A stretch of DNA of 64,000 bases from Luteolibacter sp. Y139 (GTDB lineage: Bacteria; Verrucomicrobiota; Verrucomicrobiia; Verrucomicrobiales; Akkermansiaceae): contig NZ_JBBUKT010000003.1 of NCBI RefSeq assembly GCF_038066715.1, forward strand, positions 248,001-312,000. Reading direction: 5' to 3'. The translations under genes and the position numbers were made by a program. A model generated the notes under the pieces. That model saw nothing but the letters and a program-made list of their open reading frames with translations. It did no database searches and was not told the origin of the DNA. The first letter of the stretch is position 1; every line of letters begins with the position of its first letter. This document shows positions 59,846-64,000 of this stretch, piece after piece.

Positions 59846-62800
59846 GTGATCCAATCGAACTCTACCAAGCCGGGACTTATCCACGGCCTTGGCCTCGTCA
59901 GTATCGTCTTCCCACTAACGGCCTCCGCTCAATCGACATGGAATGGTGGCACCAGCGTCAACTGGAACGCCGCCGCCAACTGGAGCCCCGGCATTCCCGC
60001 CGCAGATGCGAACATCATCATCGCGGATACCACCACCAATGGTCTCACTCTCAATGATGGATCGCACTCGGTCGGCTCCATATCGGTGGGCACCACCGGC
60101 ACGCGAATCAGCGGGTTCACGCTTTCGACGACCACCGCCAATAACCTGACCATCAAGGGAGATGTCACCGCGGCGGGTAACTTCACCGCGGGCATTGGCC
60201 TGCGCTTCCGTGGAAACACCACGATCGCGACCAACCAAACCTGGCAAGTCGGCGGTCAAGCGGGCAACCAGCTCGATGACCGTGGATTGGCCATCAATGA
60301 AGTCGCCAGCAGCGGAGTCGCCGGCTCACTCACGCTGAATGCGAATCTCTCCAAGTCGGGCACCGGCCAGCTCACCATCGGCACCGTCACCGTCACCGGC
60401 GTGGGCGACATCAACGTCAACGAAGGCGCTCTCAAGCTCAATGCCGGCGGCTCCCTGCCACTGACCATCGGCACGGTCGGGACCGGCAAGATCGCCGTCA
60501 ACAACTCGGCCGCGCTGATCCTATCCCAGAACTCCGGCACCTTCGCCGTCACCCGTCCGATCCAGTTCAGCAACACTGCCAACCTCGTCACCGGCAGTGG
60601 AAGCAATAGCAAGACCGGCACGTTCGAGATCGCCTCGAACATCGCGTGGATCGGCACCAACCACACCATCACGAACAACCGCGACGCCAATAACTCCGGC
60701 CTCGTGAACTTCCGCCTCTCGGGCGTGATGTCCGGAACGGGTAACCTCAGCAAGGGCGGCCTCAGCGGACTCATCCTCTCCGGCACGGCAGCCAATACCC
60801 TCAGCGGAAACATCACCATCACCCAGGGCGAGCTCTCGCTCGATAAGACCGGCGTCATCGCCGTGCCCGGCAACATCACCGTCGCGGGTGGCACGCTCCG
60901 CATCAATCAGGCCAACCAGATCGCCGACGCCTCGGGCATCTCGGTGACCTCCGGTGCCATCGCCTACACCGCGGGCCGCGCCGAGACCATCGCCTCGCTG
61001 GCCATCAGCTCTGCCACCGCGTCTAACGTGTCCGGCCTCAACGTGACCGGTGCCACCACGCTCACCGGTGGCACCCATGACGTGAGTGCCAATCAGGCAT
61101 TCACCACCAGCAGCCTCGCCATCTCTAACAACGCCGGCCTCCGCCTCGCCGGTGATGTCGCCGGTGCCGCCACGGCCAACTCCGGAGCGGGCGGGCTGAA
61201 CTTGAACAGCGGCAAGCTGGTCTTCGAAAACAACACCGCCGCAGCCACCGGCCAGTTCAACCTCTCATCGGATCTCATCTCGACGGGTGCCAGCCAGTTC
61301 GTCGCGAACAACAACAACGGCTCACGCGTCATCAACCTCCAAGGAGCCTCCCGCGCGTTCACCATCAGCAGCGGCACTCTCGAAATCAGACCTGCCACCG
61401 AGGACGGCATCAACAGCGGACCTTCGCTTCAAAACGGCACCGTGGTGAAATCCGGCGCCGGCACGCTCGTCCTTTCCCAATCGACCTCCTCGGCTGACCT
61501 CTCGCTCACGGACGGCCCCGTTCAGGTCCGCTCTGAAGCAGGCGTCGGAAACTTCAACCAGTCCGGCGGCTCCCTGCTGATGGACATCGGCGGAGCAACT
61601 CCAGCCAAGCTCACCACCAGTGGCAACTTCTCCACGTCCGGTGGCACCATCGAGGTCTCCGCAGCGAACCTCGTCACCTTCACCGGCACCAGGGAACTCG
61701 TTCGCTACAATGGCAGCCTGACGGGAACTCCCGTCGTCAACATTCCCGCCGCCCTCGCGGGCAGCCGTGTGAATCCCGTGGTGAACTACGGCACTGGTAG
61801 TAATAGCGCCATCACCATCACCTCGACCGCACTTCCCATCGCACTGACGTGGAGCGGCTCGAATGGTGCCGTGTGGAACAACAACAGCACCGCCAACTTC
61901 AATGGCGGTCTCGAGAAGTTCTATCCGCTCGACTCCGTGACCTTCGGCGATGCGGCAGCGGCCAGCCTCTCCGTGGTGCTGAACACGCCCGTGTTCCCCA
62001 CCGACGTGGCCTTCAATCACGGCAACACCACCGCCACCTACACGCTGTCCGGCACCGGCAGCATCAGCGGAGCGACCAAGCTCACCAAGGACGGCACCGG
62101 CACGACCATCCTCGCCACCGACAACAACTACACCGGCATCACCAACGTCCTCGCCGGCACGTTGCAGGTCGGCAATGGCGGCCTCACCGGCAGCCTCGGC
62201 ACCGGCGCGGTCCAGGTGGCATCCGGAGCGAGTCTCAAGTTTGCCCGCAGTGGCTACGCCGTTGTCGGCAACTCCATCACTGGAGCCGGCATCATTGAAA
62301 ACAGCGGCCCGGGAACGGTCGCCCTCACCGCTAACAACGACGCCTTCCTCGGCGGCGTGACCGTCAGCGGCGGAACACTCCAAGTCGGCGACGGCGGCGA
62401 AACCGGCTCCCTCGGAACTGTTGCCGTTGAAGTTGCCTCCGGAGCCACCTTCGCCATCAAGCGCGGCGGAACGGTCATCCCGAACATCGCGAACAACATC
62501 TATGGGGACGGATCCGTCGCCCTCATCGGTGGCAGCGCAAACCTCACTTCCTTCAATAGCTACAGTGGTGGCGTGTCGGTATCGGATGGAGGCGTACTGC
62601 GCACCGCCTTTGACGGACCACTGGGTCTATCTCCCTCCGAACTCGTTCCAAACGCCGTCCGTCTCACGAACGGTGGCTTGAAGAACCTGGATTCGGATAC
62701 CGCTCTCGATCCCTTGCGCGGCATCGCCATCAGCGGCGAAGCCTACTTCACCGCCGGCTGGTCGAAGTCGCTGACCATCCCGGGCCCGATCTCCGGCACC

Positions 62801-64000
62801 GGCAACGTGTTCATCAACTACGATTCCGGAAAGGTCTACTTCACCAACGCCAACAACACCTGGAACGGCGCCCTGACGCTGGGTGGCATCAAGCCCGGAT
62901 TCACCGGTGCCACCGGCGGCATCCTTGAAGTCAATGGCATCACCAATGGCGGCGTCGCCGGACCGATTGGTGCCGGCTCCGCTGACCCGGCGAACCTCGT
63001 CTTCAACGGAGGTCGCCTAGTCTTCAATGACAGCCTCGCTACTGGAGCCAACACCACCGACCGCGGGTTCACCGTGCAGGGCAGCGGCACCATCGAAGTC
63101 ACTTCTCCGACCCTGACCATCACGGGCAAGGCAACGGGAACCGGTAACCTCACCAAGGCGGGAACCGGCAAGCTGGTTCTTGGCGGCAATAGCGACTTCA
63201 TCGGCGAGAAGATCATCTCCGCGGGTACGGTGGTGGCCAAGTCCACCACCGCGTTCGGCGATACCGGCTCCTTCGTGCGTTTCACCGGCACCACCGGCGT
63301 GCTCGATCTGGCCACGAACTCCAGCGTCGCCGCTTATCCGGTCACGATTCCGGCCGGAAGCTCGGGCACCATCCTCTCGGACGTGGCCACTCCCGGTCCA
63401 GGCATCACCCACGTGCTCGGCAATGCCGATCTCTCCACGGTGACCCTCAATGTCGCCGCAGGTGAGAACGTGGCCGGTGGCGATCCGCGCATCGCCTTGA
63501 CCAGCCTGGGCCTCGCCGCCGGAGCGGCTGGCACCACCACGCTGAATCCGACCACCGCGAACATCACCCTGGGCTCGGCTTCGATCTCGCCCGGCGGCAA
63601 TTTCGCCAAGACCCTGGCACTCGGCGGCACCGCCGTGGCCAACCAGGTGACCGGCTCCATCACCGACGGGCTCAACGTCCTCAGCTTGACCAAGGTCAAC
63701 AACAGCCTCTGGACGATCTCGGGTGACAGCACCTTCACCGGCAACGTGACAGTCGACGATGGCGTGCTTGTCGCGGCCCACACCAATGCCTTGGGAAGTG
63801 CCGCCAAGACCCTGATCATCGCCGGCGATGCTGCGACCAATCGCATCCCGGAGTTCCGCCTCACCGGTGGCATTTCTCCCACCGTGGCCAACGTGCAGAT
63901 CTCGGGTGCCGGGGAAAACAACCTGACCGGAGCACTGCGCAACATCTCGGGTGACAACACGCTGAATGTGACCACGCAGGTGACGATGAGAACCGGTAAC
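59846..64000 (+). CDS. Giant autotransporter-associated beta-strand repeat protein, 3' end outside the window
   Basis: The frame starts at a GTG at 59846 (MIQSNSTKPGLIHGLGLVSI...PLTASAQSTWNGG), which gives a signal peptide, and is open for 1,385 residues to the window end. The mature start STWNGGTSVNWNAAANWSPGIP is typical of this family. It is followed by repeated units such as LTKDGTGTTILATDNNYTGITNVLAGTLQVGNGG and GNLTKAGTGKLVLGGNSDF (autotransporter-associated beta-strand repeats, PF12951-like). Such proteins form long beta-helical stalks at the cell surface. Whether a barrel or another anchor ends it cannot be seen. The shorter paralogue at 17541 has the same architecture. Confidence 0.87.
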   Translation, partial: MIQSNSTKPGLIHGLGLVSIVFPLTASAQSTWNGGTSVNWNAAANWSPGIPAADANIIIADTTTNGLTLNDGSHSVGSISVGTTGTRISGFTLSTTTANNLTIKGDVTAAGNFTAGIGLRFRGNTTIATNQTWQVGGQAGNQLDDRGLAINEVASSGVAGSLTLNANLSKSGTGQLTIGTVTVTGVGDINVNEGALKLNAGGSLPLTIGTVGTGKIAVNNSAALILSQNSGTFAVTRPIQFSNTANLVTGSGSNSKTGTFEIASNIAWIGTNHTITNNRDANNSGLVNFRLSGVMSGTGNLSKGGLSGLILSGTAANTLSGNITITQGELSLDKTGVIAVPGNITVAGGTLRINQANQIADASGISVTSGAIAYTAGRAETIASLAISSATASNVSGLNVTGATTLTGGTHDVSANQAFTTSSLAISNNAGLRLAGDVAGAATANSGAGGLNLNSGKLVFENNTAAATGQFNLSSDLISTGASQFVANNNNGSRVINLQGASRAFTISSGTLEIRPATEDGINSGPSLQNGTVVKSGAGTLVLSQSTSSADLSLTDGPVQVRSEAGVGNFNQSGGSLLMDIGGATPAKLTTSGNFSTSGGTIEVSAANLVTFTGTRELVRYNGSLTGTPVVNIPAALAGSRVNPVVNYGTGSNSAITITSTALPIALTWSGSNGAVWNNNSTANFNGGLEKFYPLDSVTFGDAAAASLSVVLNTPVFPTDVAFNHGNTTATYTLSGTGSISGATKLTKDGTGTTILATDNNYTGITNVLAGTLQVGNGGLTGSLGTGAVQVASGASLKFARSGYAVVGNSITGAGIIENSGPGTVALTANNDAFLGGVTVSGGTLQVGDGGETGSLGTVAVEVASGATFAIKRGGTVIPNIANNIYGDGSVALIGGSANLTSFNSYSGGVSVSDGGVLRTAFDGPLGLSPSELVPNAVRLTNGGLKNLDSDTALDPLRGIAISGEAYFTAGWSKSLTIPGPISGTGNVFINYDSGKVYFTNANNTWNGALTLGGIKPGFTGATGGILEVNGITNGGVAGPIGAGSADPANLVFNGGRLVFNDSLATGANTTDRGFTVQGSGTIEVTSPTLTITGKATGTGNLTKAGTGKLVLGGNSDFIGEKIISAGTVVAKSTTAFGDTGSFVRFTGTTGVLDLATNSSVAAYPVTIPAGSSGTILSDVATPGPGITHVLGNADLSTVTLNVAAGENVAGGDPRIALTSLGLAAGAAGTTTLNPTTANITLGSASISPGGNFAKTLALGGTAVANQVTGSITDGLNVLSLTKVNNSLWTISGDSTFTGNVTVDDGVLVAAHTNALGSAAKTLIIAGDAATNRIPEFRLTGGISPTVANVQISGAGENNLTGALRNISGDNTLNVTTQVTMRTGN

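Noticed and set aside
1-64000. tRNA, rRNA, CRISPR arrays, integrases or transposases
   Set aside because: None was recognised on either strand; the duplications in the surface-protein island have no transposase or flanking target repeats that I can see.

Overview
The window is GC-rich, densely coded chromosomal DNA that looks like a member of the Verrucomicrobiota, most likely near Luteolibacter or its relatives. This assignment is inference from gene content. The evidence is many secreted proteins ending in a calcium-site (TSP3-like) stretch plus a short beta-domain that finishes with an F-F-R-V/L type motif, autotransporter-associated beta-strand repeat proteins, a PEP-CTERM protein, DUF4328 membrane proteins, and an ECF sigma factor of the PVC type paired with a Ser/Thr kinase. 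No rRNA, tRNA, CRISPR array, phage or transposase was recognised.

Layout. Positions 1-5092 (minus strand) hold a cut-off membrane protein, an astacin/beta-helix secreted protease, a small lipoprotein, a rhomboid protease and a small secreted protein. Positions 5332-7516 (plus) hold a TlpA-like thioredoxin with its own terminator and two tandem DUF4328 proteins. Positions 7478-10613 (minus) hold a PTS EIIA domain protein translationally coupled to a ClC/CBS chloride transporter, and a secreted protein of unknown role. Positions 10856-17349 hold kbl, an EF-hand protein, a TPR-like membrane protein, and a response regulator and a histidine kinase with a globin gene between them. Positions 17541-24971 are a surface-protein island: a frameshifted beta-strand repeat gene, two paralogous right-handed beta-helix genes produced by a tandem duplication of about 1.7-2 kb, a chimeric pseudogene at the duplication joint, and two further secreted proteins. 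Positions 25010-29384 hold a CNT nucleoside transporter, RNase HI, a histidine-kinase-like protein with permuted domain order, and a FadL-type porin. Positions 30004-36033 are a single 2,009-residue delta-60 repeat protein with three blocks of exactly seven repeats.

Positions 36169-43883 mix housekeeping genes (miaB, purN, an M29 aminopeptidase) with a PEP-CTERM protein, an orphan ABC-2 permease, a GlsB-like protein and an orphan GspF-like protein. Positions 43930-59690 concern glycans and regulation: a family 11 rhamnogalacturonan lyase, a glycosyltransferase with a PIG-L deacetylase, a large GH13 enzyme, a structured leader ahead of a two-gene PA14/propeller/DUF1080 unit, and the ECF sigma/kinase pair. 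From 59846 a giant beta-strand repeat gene runs off the end of the window.

The genes suggest a free-living polysaccharide degrader that exports many large repeat proteins. Features that stand out are the common C-terminal tail of eight secreted proteins, short palindromes with 9-nt arms and 3-nt loops placed right after genes, a shared upstream motif in front of three surface-protein genes, the EIIA-ClC coupling, and the permuted histidine kinase.
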